Shown: one piece after another, positions 8,074 through 15,530 of the stretch
Layout: each line of letters starts with the position of its first letter
How positions within the stretch are numbered: the first letter of the stretch is position 1
Translations under genes and position numbers: made by a program
Notes under the pieces: generated by a model
Told to the model about the DNA's origin: nothing
The model's input: the letters and a program-made list of their open reading frames with translations, nothing else
Databases searched by the model: none
Origin: an uncultured Acetatifactor sp.
Lineage (GTDB): Bacteria; Bacillota; Clostridia; Lachnospirales; Lachnospiraceae
DNA: 21,984 nucleotides
Assembly (NCBI GenBank): GCA_910587555.1
Contig: CAJULV010000063.1
Span: 1 to 21,984 of the forward strand
Reading direction: 5' to 3'

Positions 8074-9810
8074 ATGAAACGAATTAAGAAACTTGCCAGT
8101 ATTTTACTGGCAATGGCCATGGTTCTTGGAATGGCTATGACTGTATCGGCAGCATACGGGAACTATAAGCTTACAATCAATGTGGTTGACAACCATCAAT
8201 ACAAGGTTTGGCAGCTGGCTACAGGTGATGTCAGTTCCGATGGTGAGACGCTTTCCAATATCAGCGTAGGAAAGAATGCAAAGGCCGGAACTACAGTTGA
8301 GGACATTACGGGATTGTCAAATTTAACGGATGCGGCGCTGGGTGATGCGGCATTAGCTTTGATTGATATTGAAGCTACTGACCCTGGCCCCATAGCAACC
8401 CTGACCAAAGAGAAGCCTTCAGTTGAACTTGCAGGCGGCTATTATGTCATCACTGATTCATATGTTAATGAAACGGGCCAGCAGGTTACTACGATTTCCC
8501 GTACAATGGTTTATCTGGTGAAAGATGAAACCGTGACACCTAAGTCAAGCACAATTACGCCTGATAAAAAAATCAACGAAGATGATACAGGAAAAGAAGA
8601 GAATGAGGCTTCTATCGGCGATGTGATTGATTATCAGCTGAGCGGTACAATCCCTGATATGACAGGTTATGCCAACTTCAAATATGTGTTAGTGGATACT
8701 GCAAGCAAGGGACTGGTTCAGGGGCGTGAGGTTGATGGGACGTTTAGGGGATTTCAAGTAGGCGATACATTGACCGGCGGAGTAGGGACAAAGGATGAAA
8801 ACACAGACCTTGTTGTACCTGAAACAGGTGTTGAGGTTACTTATGTAGTAACCAAAGTAACTCCAAATTCAGATGGTACGACGACAGTACGAATTGCCGT
8901 TCAGAATGCAATAAACTATAAGACCCATGTAAACAAGTGGTTCTACGTTGATATCAAAGCGCTTCTGACCGAGGACGCTGACGTAGTAGCAATTCCCAAC
9001 ACCAATAACGTAAAGATAGATTTCTCCAACAAACCTGACCATAAGTATGATGGAGAGCCGGACTTTAACAAAACTGACCCTAAGGGTGAGACACCGGAGG
9101 TAACAGTTAAAACATTTACCACCTCTCTGACGCTTTTAAAAGTTGATGGAACGACCAAGCAGCCTTTGACAGGCGCTGAATTCAAGCTTGAAAGTACCGA
9201 CAACGCACATGTAGGTTATGTGACTGGTCAGGAATATGTGCCGATGGCTGAAGCACCGAGTGGCTACGGCGGTGACACATGGTATAAGCTGGTTGACGGT
9301 GCTTACACAAAGACAGCTCCTACTAAAGACACCGCTAATAAGTACGATAGTGATGCAGAATATGCTTTGGTAAAGGTTGATAAAACAACCTATGAAGAAG
9401 CACAGATGGAAGCGCAGGCATTTGTAGATGCTGAGGGTAAGGTCGTATTCACTGGTCTTGGCGTAGGTAATTATAAGCTGAGCGAGGTTACTGTTCCGGA
9501 CGGTTATAATAAGCTGAATGATATCACCTTTACGATAACATGGTCAAAGGAGAATGGCTTTAGAGTTACAAATGTAAAGGAATGGGAGGAGGGCAAGGAA
9601 GTAGCAAATTCCTCAATTACAATCAGCGTTGACGGGGTTGGAGCAGACGGAAGCGGCGTTGGTACGGTGATAAGCAGTACAATCCCCAACAATAAGGGTA
9701 CGCTCCTTCCTTCTACCGGTGGTATCGGTACCACAATCTTCTATGTAGTGGGCGGTATCCTTGTGATTGGAGCAGGCATCCTTCTGATAACCAAGAAGCG
9801 AATGAAATAA
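8074..9810 (+). CDS. Major (backbone) pilin, LPSTG-anchored, with isopeptide fimbrial and CnaB domains
   Basis: A 578-residue pilin with a classic signal peptide ending near VSAAYG (residue about 28). A very strong ribosome site (AAAAGGAGG, 8057-8065) suggests high expression. Residues 30-155 resemble the N-terminal pilin domain. KSSTITPDKKINED follows, where Lys165 or Lys166 is a candidate for the pilin-motif lysine that links subunits. A middle domain (about 180-335) begins IGDVIDYQL. A CnaB domain (350-500) has candidate isopeptide Lys356 in LTLLKVDG and E-box Glu471 in YKLSEVTVPDGY. The sorting signal is LPSTG (545-549), then a membrane helix and KKRMK. The gene lies between the tip adhesin (90 bp upstream) and the class C sortase, the standard pilus order. 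Codon choice looks more AT-rich (GTT, ACT, GTA, AAT) than in its neighbours, through expression or separate ancestry. Confidence 0.93.
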   Translation: MKRIKKLASILLAMAMVLGMAMTVSAAYGNYKLTINVVDNHQYKVWQLATGDVSSDGETLSNISVGKNAKAGTTVEDITGLSNLTDAALGDAALALIDIEATDPGPIATLTKEKPSVELAGGYYVITDSYVNETGQQVTTISRTMVYLVKDETVTPKSSTITPDKKINEDDTGKEENEASIGDVIDYQLSGTIPDMTGYANFKYVLVDTASKGLVQGREVDGTFRGFQVGDTLTGGVGTKDENTDLVVPETGVEVTYVVTKVTPNSDGTTTVRIAVQNAINYKTHVNKWFYVDIKALLTEDADVVAIPNTNNVKIDFSNKPDHKYDGEPDFNKTDPKGETPEVTVKTFTTSLTLLKVDGTTKQPLTGAEFKLESTDNAHVGYVTGQEYVPMAEAPSGYGGDTWYKLVDGAYTKTAPTKDTANKYDSDAEYALVKVDKTTYEEAQMEAQAFVDAEGKVVFTGLGVGNYKLSEVTVPDGYNKLNDITFTITWSKENGFRVTNVKEWEEGKEVANSSITISVDGVGADGSGVGTVISSTIPNNKGTLLPSTGGIGTTIFYVVGGILVIGAGILLITKKRMK

Positions 9811-10024
9811 CAATAAGATATACACGGTAATTTAGGAAACTTTGTATGATGAAGAAACATAAGCAATGCAGATTTGCACCGGGGATGGGTACATCCCTCC
9901 CCGGTATGCCGCACAGGCTGACACCTTCCCGTGGTGTGCGGCGAACAACGGGCCTTCGGGTTCAGGCCAACGTCAGCAGGCGGCTTTACGATGCCGCTAT
10001 ACAAATTTTATTGTGGGGAAACCT
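9811..10024 (+). promoter_or_regulatory. Hairpin-rich spacer between backbone pilin and sortase genes
   Basis: Four inverted repeats follow one another: 9878-9885/9898-9905 (8 bp, ACCGGGGA/TCCCCGGT); 9908-9915/9935-9942 (8 bp, GCCGCACA/TGTGCGGC); 9951-9955/9964-9968 (GGCCT/AGGCC); and 9980-9984/9993-9997 (GCGGC/GCCGC). The sequence within the first can also pair as GGGATG/CATCCC. None is followed by a T-run, so this is not a standard terminator. A structured mRNA segment here could protect the pilin message from decay or lower sortase expression relative to pilin. It could also be a conserved structured RNA or a decayed repeat element. I recognise no known riboswitch class in it. Confidence 0.5.
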
Positions 10025-10963
10025 ATGAAAAAAAAGGAACAACAAGGGGAAGAGAAGGGCAGGAAAAAGCGGGGAAAGGGTTCTTCCATTTCAACGATCA
10101 TATTAGTGGTTATCTTGTTGGCAGGAGTGGCGATTTTGGCATATCCGAGTCTAAGCGACTGGTGGAATTCCATGCATGCCACAAAGGCAATTGCAGGTTA
10201 TGTGACGGCAGTGGAAGAGTTGTCTGCCCAGGATAAAGAGGATATCATCAATGCAGCGAGGGAATATAACGAGACGCTTTCGAACGGAGTGGATTTTGAA
10301 CTGACGGAAGAGGAACTTGCGGAATATGATGACATTCTGGATATAACCGGAACCGGAATCATGGGTTATGTACAGATTTCTTCCATCGGTGTGAACCTGC
10401 CGATTTACCATAGTGTGGAGGAAGAGGTATTACAGATTGCGGTGGGACACATTCCGGGTTCTTCTTTTCCGGTAGGCGGGGAACGGACACATGCAGTATT
10501 GTCCGGCCACCGGGGACTGCCCAGCGCGAAGCTGTTTTCAGATCTGGATAAGGTGGCAGAGGGGGATATCTTCACAGTCAATGTTCTGGATTCGACAATT
10601 ACCTATATGGTCGATCAAATCCGGATTGTGCTTCCGGAGGATGTAGATGAACTCGCCATACAGGCAGGGAGAGATTATTGTACGCTGGTGACGTGTACAC
10701 CTTATGGCATCAACAGTCACCGCATGCTGGTGCGCGGCAAACGCATAGAGAATGTCGCAGGTGAGGTGGTCGTAGTTGCGGAAGCTGTCAGAATCCCAAG
10801 CTACATTGTGATACCGGCAGTAGGAATTCCGCTCCTGTTTGTGACGCTGACGATTATGCTGATAGTCAGCAGTGCAAAAGGCGGCGGGATGAATAAGAAA
10901 CAGATATTGGATGAACTCCGGAAGGATAACTCTGCAAATGGAGTTTCAGAGGAGAAAGAATAG
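10025..10963 (+). CDS. srtC: Class C (pilin-polymerising) sortase
   Basis: A 312-residue membrane transpeptidase that joins pilin subunits through LPxTG motifs. Membrane helices lie at about 22-41 and 258-283, the two-helix layout of class C enzymes. Catalytic residues are His162 (LSGHRGLP), Cys224 (TLVTCTPYG) and Arg233 (NSHR); the TLVTCTPYGINSHR block is diagnostic. The start at 10025 is preferred because residues encoded upstream of it in the open frame look non-coding and a normal basic N-terminus follows it; the ribosome site (GGGGAA) is modest. The region before ILDITGTGIMGY, where class C sortases normally carry a DPF or DPW lid motif, contains no such motif. An A8 run (10028-10035) directly follows the start codon. 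Substrates are probably the LPETG and LPSTG proteins encoded upstream. Confidence 0.95.
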   Translation: MKKKEQQGEEKGRKKRGKGSSISTIILVVILLAGVAILAYPSLSDWWNSMHATKAIAGYVTAVEELSAQDKEDIINAAREYNETLSNGVDFELTEEELAEYDDILDITGTGIMGYVQISSIGVNLPIYHSVEEEVLQIAVGHIPGSSFPVGGERTHAVLSGHRGLPSAKLFSDLDKVAEGDIFTVNVLDSTITYMVDQIRIVLPEDVDELAIQAGRDYCTLVTCTPYGINSHRMLVRGKRIENVAGEVVVVAEAVRIPSYIVIPAVGIPLLFVTLTIMLIVSSAKGGGMNKKQILDELRKDNSANGVSEEKE

Positions 10964-10997
10964 AACTGTTACAGAACTGGAAGAGGAGGAACTGCTC

Positions 10998-12182
10998 ATG
11001 AAAAGAAGATGTATATCCCTGCTGGCCACTGCGGCACTGGTATTCGGTATGTGCATTGCGGATCCCATGGCAGGCACAGCCGCGCAGTTGGAGGCAGACG
11101 AAGAAGGCTTTGTGGCCGGAAGCTGTTCCCTGACCGTCTATCCGGAAGATCCGGACAAGGAGGAAGCGGACAGATTCGGGGAGGATCTGGCGGAAGCCGG
11201 GGTGGTGGTGGATTTGTACCAGATCGCCAGGGCTGTCAAGACATCGGGAAATGATACTTACCATTACGAGCTGATGCCGGGGTATGACCTGGAGATTCCG
11301 GGAGCGGAGGGGGATCAGGCGGAAAGGGACCAACAGTTTGCAGGCAGTTGGGAGGCTCTGGCGCAGCAGGCGGCAGGCATTGTGCTGGATGAGAACAGTC
11401 CTGGTATCCCGGTAACCGGAAGCGGCGTGCCTGCGGGCAGCAGGATAGAGGGACTGGATGCAGGCCTGTACCTGATAGTGGCAAGGGGTTCCGAACTGAC
11501 AGAAATGTCAGATTACAAAATGGAAATCAGGCAGGAGGATGTAACAGGGGAAGAGAGCGTCAAGATTGCAACCATTGCCAGTTCGGGGCAGCACAGTTAC
11601 GCATTTCTGCCGCAGTTGGTATCCCTGCCCGCCAAACCGGCGGACGCGGATGGTGTAATCAATACGGCGAATCCGGGAGACTGGCTCTTTGACATGGCAG
11701 TGAATCTGAAACCGGAGCGGCTTTCCCGTTACGGCGCCCTGGAAATTATCAAGACACTGTCCGAATATGAGACCATGGGGGACATCCGGGAATCCGCCAC
11801 CTTTGTCTTCGAAGTTACCGGAAGGATGAATGACGAAGTGGTTTACAGCAACGTGGAAAGCATCACATTCACGGCAGCAGGACAGGAGAGCGTGATTCTG
11901 GACCGGATTCCCGCCGGGGCCCAGGTTACGGTTACAGAGGTGTACAGCGGATCCAGCTATGAGCTGACAGTGCCGGGGGACCGCACAGCCGTTATCGCGG
12001 CGGACAGTGTGGTATCCGTGGAGTTTGAAAACGTGTATGATGGACGCAGAACCAACGGGCACGGAATTAAGAACCAGTTTGTGTATGATGAGGAAGCGGG
12101 CAGGTGGAACTGGTATTCCAGTCCGGCCCAGGACGCAGCAGGAAACCAGGGTGAGCCGCCTGCAGGAAGCCGGAACGAGTAA
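10998..12182 (+). CDS. Secreted pilin-like protein lacking a sorting signal
   Basis: A 394-residue exported protein. The start at ATG 10998 follows GAGGAGG (10984-10990) and gives a signal peptide (MKRRCISLLATAALVFGM...GTAAQ). Residues about 35-200 resemble an N-terminal pilin-like domain (SCSLTVYPED, VVVDLYQIARAV, GLDAGLYLIVA). A second domain, about 250-360, resembles Spy0128/DUF7601-like isopeptide pilin modules (ATFVFEVTG, ESVILDRIPAGAQVTVTEVY, VVSVEFENVYD). The protein ends in a polar tail with no LPxTG, membrane helix or positive tail, so it cannot be anchored by the usual sortase route. It begins 34 bp after the sortase and probably belongs to the same transcript. Possible roles are a minor pilus subunit held non-covalently or a secreted accessory. 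The nature of the domain is fairly clear; the role is inference. Confidence 0.75.
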   Translation: MKRRCISLLATAALVFGMCIADPMAGTAAQLEADEEGFVAGSCSLTVYPEDPDKEEADRFGEDLAEAGVVVDLYQIARAVKTSGNDTYHYELMPGYDLEIPGAEGDQAERDQQFAGSWEALAQQAAGIVLDENSPGIPVTGSGVPAGSRIEGLDAGLYLIVARGSELTEMSDYKMEIRQEDVTGEESVKIATIASSGQHSYAFLPQLVSLPAKPADADGVINTANPGDWLFDMAVNLKPERLSRYGALEIIKTLSEYETMGDIRESATFVFEVTGRMNDEVVYSNVESITFTAAGQESVILDRIPAGAQVTVTEVYSGSSYELTVPGDRTAVIAADSVVSVEFENVYDGRRTNGHGIKNQFVYDEEAGRWNWYSSPAQDAAGNQGEPPAGSRNE

Positions 12183-12192
12183 AAAATGGAAT

Positions 12193-12331
12193 AAGGACGC
12201 AGAGGGATTCAATGGGGAACTGGAAACAGCATTGAAGCCCGAGGCGTCTGAAGGATTTACGTACGCATGCCCTTGGCGGCCGGAAATCCTTCACAGAGAA
12301 GGACGCAGAGGGATTCAATGCGGAACTGGAA
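12193..12331 (+). repeat. 33-bp direct repeats flanking an inverted repeat, intergenic
   Basis: A 33-bp segment at 12193-12225 recurs at 12299-12331 with one mismatch (both begin AAGGACGCAGAGGGATTC). Between the copies is a perfect 10-bp inverted repeat, TGAAGGATTT (12249-12258) and AAATCCTTCA (12284-12293), with a 25-nt loop. The region lies between the pilin-like gene and the first TasA-like gene. The second copy sits just upstream of the latter's ribosome site. No ORF of note spans it. It could be a duplicated leader, a remnant of a deleted gene or a small mobile repeat. Confidence 0.8.
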
Positions 12332-12348
12332 TAATAGAGGTAAAAGAT

Positions 12349-12906
12349 ATGAGGAAAAGGAGATATTACCCCGGAGTGCTTGCCCTGGCGGCAGCGGTTA
12401 CGGTTGCATATGCCGGAATCGGGACGGCCTGGTCTTATTTTACAACCTATGCGGAGGCGGCGGGAGGTTATACCATCCGCCTGGGGGACAGGACGGAGAT
12501 CACGGAGGATTTCACGGACTGGACCAAGCATGTGGTGATTGCCAACGAGGAAAGCTCTTCTCCGGTGTACATTCGGGTCAGGGCGTTCTGCGGAAGCCAG
12601 TACACCATAGTATATTCCGGGGAAGACTGGATACAGGGAAGCGACGGATATTATTATTACAATGCCATGGTTAACGGCGGCGGTACCACGAAGCCCCTGG
12701 ATCTGAGGATTGAGGGGATACCCGAGGACCCGGAGTCCATGGAGAGTTTCAATGTGGTGGTTATCTATGAGAGTACGCCTGTAAAGCACCATGAGGACGG
12801 AACGCCTTACTCGGTGCAGGAGACGGACTGGAGTGAGATTCTGGATACCGGAAGCACGGTCGGCACCGGGGAGACAGAAACCACGGAAGAAGGGGGTGAA
12901 TCATGA
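12349..12906 (+). CDS. TasA/camelysin-like fibre protein, predicted SipW substrate
   Basis: A 185-residue exported protein from the ATG at 12349, with AGAGG at 12336-12340. The N-terminus has a signal segment ending IGTAWSYFTTYAEA, the pattern (G-T-x-A-Y-F-T-D) seen at the cleavage region of SipW-dependent TasA/camelysin-type proteins. The mature part (GGYTIRLGDRTEITEDFTDW, KHVVIANEE, VYIRVRAF) looks like a compact beta sandwich. It ends in a Thr/Glu/Gly-rich tail with no LPxTG. It overlaps the next gene by ATGA, so the two are translationally coupled. The SipW-type peptidase at 15527 is the probable processing enzyme. By analogy with TasA it could assemble into extracellular fibres, but similarity was judged by eye. 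Confidence 0.75.
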   Translation: MRKRRYYPGVLALAAAVTVAYAGIGTAWSYFTTYAEAAGGYTIRLGDRTEITEDFTDWTKHVVIANEESSSPVYIRVRAFCGSQYTIVYSGEDWIQGSDGYYYYNAMVNGGGTTKPLDLRIEGIPEDPESMESFNVVVIYESTPVKHHEDGTPYSVQETDWSEILDTGSTVGTGETETTEEGGES

Positions 12907-13709
12907 AGAAACAGGAGAAGCGTAAAAAGCGGATCAGGGCAGCGTCCCCCTTAGTGACGGTGGTGCTGTTTATCTTGGCGGTTGCCATGCTTTTGGGCGG
13001 TTCCATCGGGGGGACCCGGGCAGCCCTGACTTATTACTCCGAGACCTATACTTCCCGGATCCAGATGTATGATATCGGCGTGGGGCTGATAGAAAATGGG
13101 AAGGAAGTTTCCTGGAGGGAGTATAACAGCGCCGGGGACGGAACCTGGAATGAACATACGGGAGTCCTTCTGGAGGACATGATTCCGGAAGGGGAGTCAC
13201 TGACACTGGGAAAGACTTACCAGGAAAATCTGAATGTCAGGAATTCCGGCACCATCAACCAGTATGTCCGTGTAAGCATCTATAAATACTGGCTGGATGG
13301 GGAAGGGAAAAAGCTTCGTGACCTTTCTCCGGACCTGATTGACCTGCATCTGGTGAACCTGGGCACGGACTGGATTGAGGACGAGGGAGCCAGAACCGAG
13401 GAGCGTACCGTGCTTTATTATAATAAGCTGCTGCATGCCCAGGGAGAGGGAGCTTCGGAGACACCTCTTTTTGCGGACAGTCTGACCATAGACGACAGCA
13501 TTGCAAAGAAAGTGACCCAGGAGACGAAACAGGAGGGAAACTACACTACCATTCTCACCACATATGACTATGACGGCGTGAAGTTCCAGATTGAGGTGGA
13601 GGTGGACGCGGTGCAGGAGCACAATGCGGAGGATGCCATCTGGAGCGCATGGGGAAAAAGGGTTACCTTCCAGGACGGGATTTTAAGTCTCACAGACACT
13701 GTGGAATAG
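12903..13709 (+). CDS. Second TasA-like exported protein
   Basis: A 268-residue protein that overlaps the previous gene by 4 bp. A very basic N-terminus (MKKQEKRKKRIR) is followed by a membrane/signal segment (residues about 15-34) and GGTRAALTYYSETY, again the GxTxAxxT-type cleavage region of SipW substrates. The mature part has TasA-like features: YDIGVGLIENG, then ESLTLGKTYQENLNVRNSGTINQYVRVSIYKYW, where the N-V-R-N-S-G and Y-V-R-V stretches are typical of camelysin/TasA beta strands. No sorting motif is present. It is paired with the smaller relative at 12349, which recalls paired major and accessory fibre subunits in TasA systems. Which of them polymerises cannot be told from sequence. 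Confidence 0.75.
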   Translation: MKKQEKRKKRIRAASPLVTVVLFILAVAMLLGGSIGGTRAALTYYSETYTSRIQMYDIGVGLIENGKEVSWREYNSAGDGTWNEHTGVLLEDMIPEGESLTLGKTYQENLNVRNSGTINQYVRVSIYKYWLDGEGKKLRDLSPDLIDLHLVNLGTDWIEDEGARTEERTVLYYNKLLHAQGEGASETPLFADSLTIDDSIAKKVTQETKQEGNYTTILTTYDYDGVKFQIEVEVDAVQEHNAEDAIWSAWGKRVTFQDGILSLTDTVE

Positions 13710-13722
13710 AAAGGAAGAGCGC

Positions 13723-14565
13723 ATGAAAAAGCAGGGATTTTTTATGGGGCTGCTGTCCGGTCTGATGGTCTTTGGTTCGGGCATTCCGGTTCACGCGGAG
13801 ACTTTTTACGGCGACGACAACTGGAATGTTGCGTTTACCTCCGACAGGGAAATGGTGAGCAGCTTCTCCACGGCGGATATAAATGATGTGGTCAGCGGAA
13901 TGCAGCCCGGCGATAATGTGATCATCACACTGGATCTGAAGAACACCAATCCGACTACAACAGACTGGTATATGCAGAATGAGGTGCTGTACTCTCTGGA
14001 GGACAGAAGCGCCAACAGCCGGACAGGAGGCGGTGCTTACACCTACCGGCTGTTTTATACGGATAAGGACGGCACGGTGGAGACATTGTTTGACAGCGAC
14101 ACCGTGGGAGGCGAGTATGAAAGCGTGGACGATATGCTTACCCATATGGGAGAGGGGCTTCACTCGGCTACAAACGCTTTAAAAGATTATTTTTATCTGG
14201 ATACCATTCATAATGGGGAGGGCGGTTACATTACCCTGGAAGTGGCCCTGGACGGTGAGACACAGGGCAATGATTATCAGGATACTCTGGCGGATCTGCA
14301 GATGAACTTTGCGGTGGAGCTGCGGGATGACCTGCCGGCCAGGCCGAATCCGGAGGAACCCGGAGACCCGCCCCAGACTGTGGATGATACCCAGCCTACG
14401 CCGAATCCGGAAGGCGGCAGGGGAACCGGCATAGTGAGGACCGGCGATGAGAGCCAGCTGCCGTTGTTTGCCATAGCCGGAGGGGTCAGCGGGCTGCTGC
14501 TTTTGGTATACTGCATTTACTGTTTCAGGGAACATAGAAAAGGGAAGAAGGAGGCAGGAAGATGA
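13723..14565 (+). CDS. Cell-surface protein with non-canonical VRTGD-type C-terminal anchor
   Basis: A 280-residue protein with the ribosome site AAGGAAGAG at 13711-13719. The signal peptide ends near PVHAET (residue about 26). Residues 28-205 form a beta-rich domain (VIITLDLKNTNPTTTDWYM, GGYITLEVALDGETQGNDYQ), similar in style to TasA-like sandwiches. A Pro-rich spacer (PNPEEPGDPPQTVDDTQPTP) follows, then VRTGD (238-242), a membrane helix (about 247-268) and a REHRKGKK tail. The layout copies a sorting signal, but xxTGD replaces LPxTG. Such TGD motifs occur in Lachnospiraceae surface proteins and may need another sortase, none of which is in the window, or the helix may simply stay in the membrane. 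It overlaps the next gene by ATGA. Possible role: wall or membrane anchor for the fibre. Confidence 0.75.
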   Translation: MKKQGFFMGLLSGLMVFGSGIPVHAETFYGDDNWNVAFTSDREMVSSFSTADINDVVSGMQPGDNVIITLDLKNTNPTTTDWYMQNEVLYSLEDRSANSRTGGGAYTYRLFYTDKDGTVETLFDSDTVGGEYESVDDMLTHMGEGLHSATNALKDYFYLDTIHNGEGGYITLEVALDGETQGNDYQDTLADLQMNFAVELRDDLPARPNPEEPGDPPQTVDDTQPTPNPEGGRGTGIVRTGDESQLPLFAIAGGVSGLLLLVYCIYCFREHRKGKKEAGR

Positions 14566-15530
14566 AGAGATGGAAGTGTTTTTTGAACATAATTCTTTCT
14601 GTGTGCCTGTTTCTTGCGATGACGCTGCCTGCTTCGGCGAAAGAGGAGGAGTACACCTATACAATTCGGTTCTTTGCCGGGAAGCAGGGCTGTTTTGCCA
14701 CCGGGGAGATGGTGGAGTTCACGGGCCTGCACTATGGTGCGCGGATTAATTTTTACCATAATGCCGTGACACTGAACGACAACAGCAAGTATTATGTTAG
14801 GGGAATCCGCGAGAGCGGAAAGGACAACAGCGACAGCACCCAGGCCAACTCCTTCGTGGTGACGGGGGATATGGACTACGTGGTTGCATACGGAATCCTG
14901 GGGGATGCCACGTCATACACCATCAATTACGTGGACGGCGCAGGGAACGCGCTGGCGCCCGGCGAGACCTATTACGGCAATGTGGGCGACCGTCCTGTGG
15001 TGGCTTACATCTACATCGAGGGATGGACGCCGGAGGCCTACAACATGACCCGGACGCTGCAGAAGGACCCGGCGGAGAACGTTTTTACCTTTGTATATAC
15101 GAGGAACGCGGAAGAAGCACCGCCTCAGCCCCCTGCGCCTGCGCCGGAGCTGCCAACACCGGAACCCGTGCCTGCCCCTGCACCTGCCCCCACGGTACCG
15201 GCAGTCCCTGGTTTTGAAGTGATCGAGGATCCGGAGCTGCCAACTGCAGGCGTGCCGGGCGGAGCGGGAGGCAACCAGGCGGCACAGGGTGAAGACGGAA
15301 TTGAGCAGAGCATTTTGGATGCGGAAACGCCTACGGCCAACGGGCCGGATGAGATACGAGACCTGGATGAGCAGGATGTTCCTACAAGTAATTTCCTGAA
15401 GGTTGCGGCCGACGCAAGGCTTCTGGGGATTCCGGTACCGGTTATCCTGATCACGGCATTCGGCGCAGTGGGCGCAGCGTGGTATTTTCTGATTTGGAAC
15501 AAGAAGAAAAAGAAGGAAGAAGAAACATGA
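14562..15530 (+). CDS. Membrane-anchored MucBP-like surface protein with Pro-rich stalk
   Basis: A 322-residue protein overlapping both neighbours by ATGA. The signal peptide ends at PASAKEE (residue about 26). Residues 31-112 are a small beta-rich domain. Residues 119-180 resemble a MucBP-type repeat (SYTINYVDGAGNAL, then WTPEAYNMTRTL...FTFVYT). A Pro/Ala stalk (185-216, rich in PAPAP and PEPVP) and an acidic spacer follow. A C-terminal membrane helix (about 288-312) ends in NKKKKKEEET. No LPxTG or TGD motif precedes the helix, so anchoring is probably by the helix alone. MucBP domains are found in mucin-binding adhesins, so host glycan contact is possible. Its place between the fibre proteins and SipW instead suggests a membrane base for the fibre. 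The choice between these is open. Confidence 0.72.
   Translation: MKRWKCFLNIILSVCLFLAMTLPASAKEEEYTYTIRFFAGKQGCFATGEMVEFTGLHYGARINFYHNAVTLNDNSKYYVRGIRESGKDNSDSTQANSFVVTGDMDYVVAYGILGDATSYTINYVDGAGNALAPGETYYGNVGDRPVVAYIYIEGWTPEAYNMTRTLQKDPAENVFTFVYTRNAEEAPPQPPAPAPELPTPEPVPAPAPAPTVPAVPGFEVIEDPELPTAGVPGGAGGNQAAQGEDGIEQSILDAETPTANGPDEIRDLDEQDVPTSNFLKVAADARLLGIPVPVILITAFGAVGAAWYFLIWNKKKKKEEET

Noticed and set aside
9845..9850. Promoter for the sortase gene (TATGAT box)
   Set aside because: No acceptable -35 hexamer at 16-18 bp upstream; kept only as a possibility, not as a feature.
9878..9942. Terminator after the backbone pilin gene
   Set aside because: The stems are strong but no T run follows either of them.
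9866..10024. Upstream extension of the sortase frame
   Set aside because: The extra residues show no signal or family likeness and would run through the hairpin cluster; the basic N-terminus at 10025 is typical.
12007..12348. Long N-terminal extension of the first TasA-like protein
   Set aside because: It overlaps the upstream gene and the intergenic repeat; ATG 12349 has a ribosome site and begins a normal signal segment.
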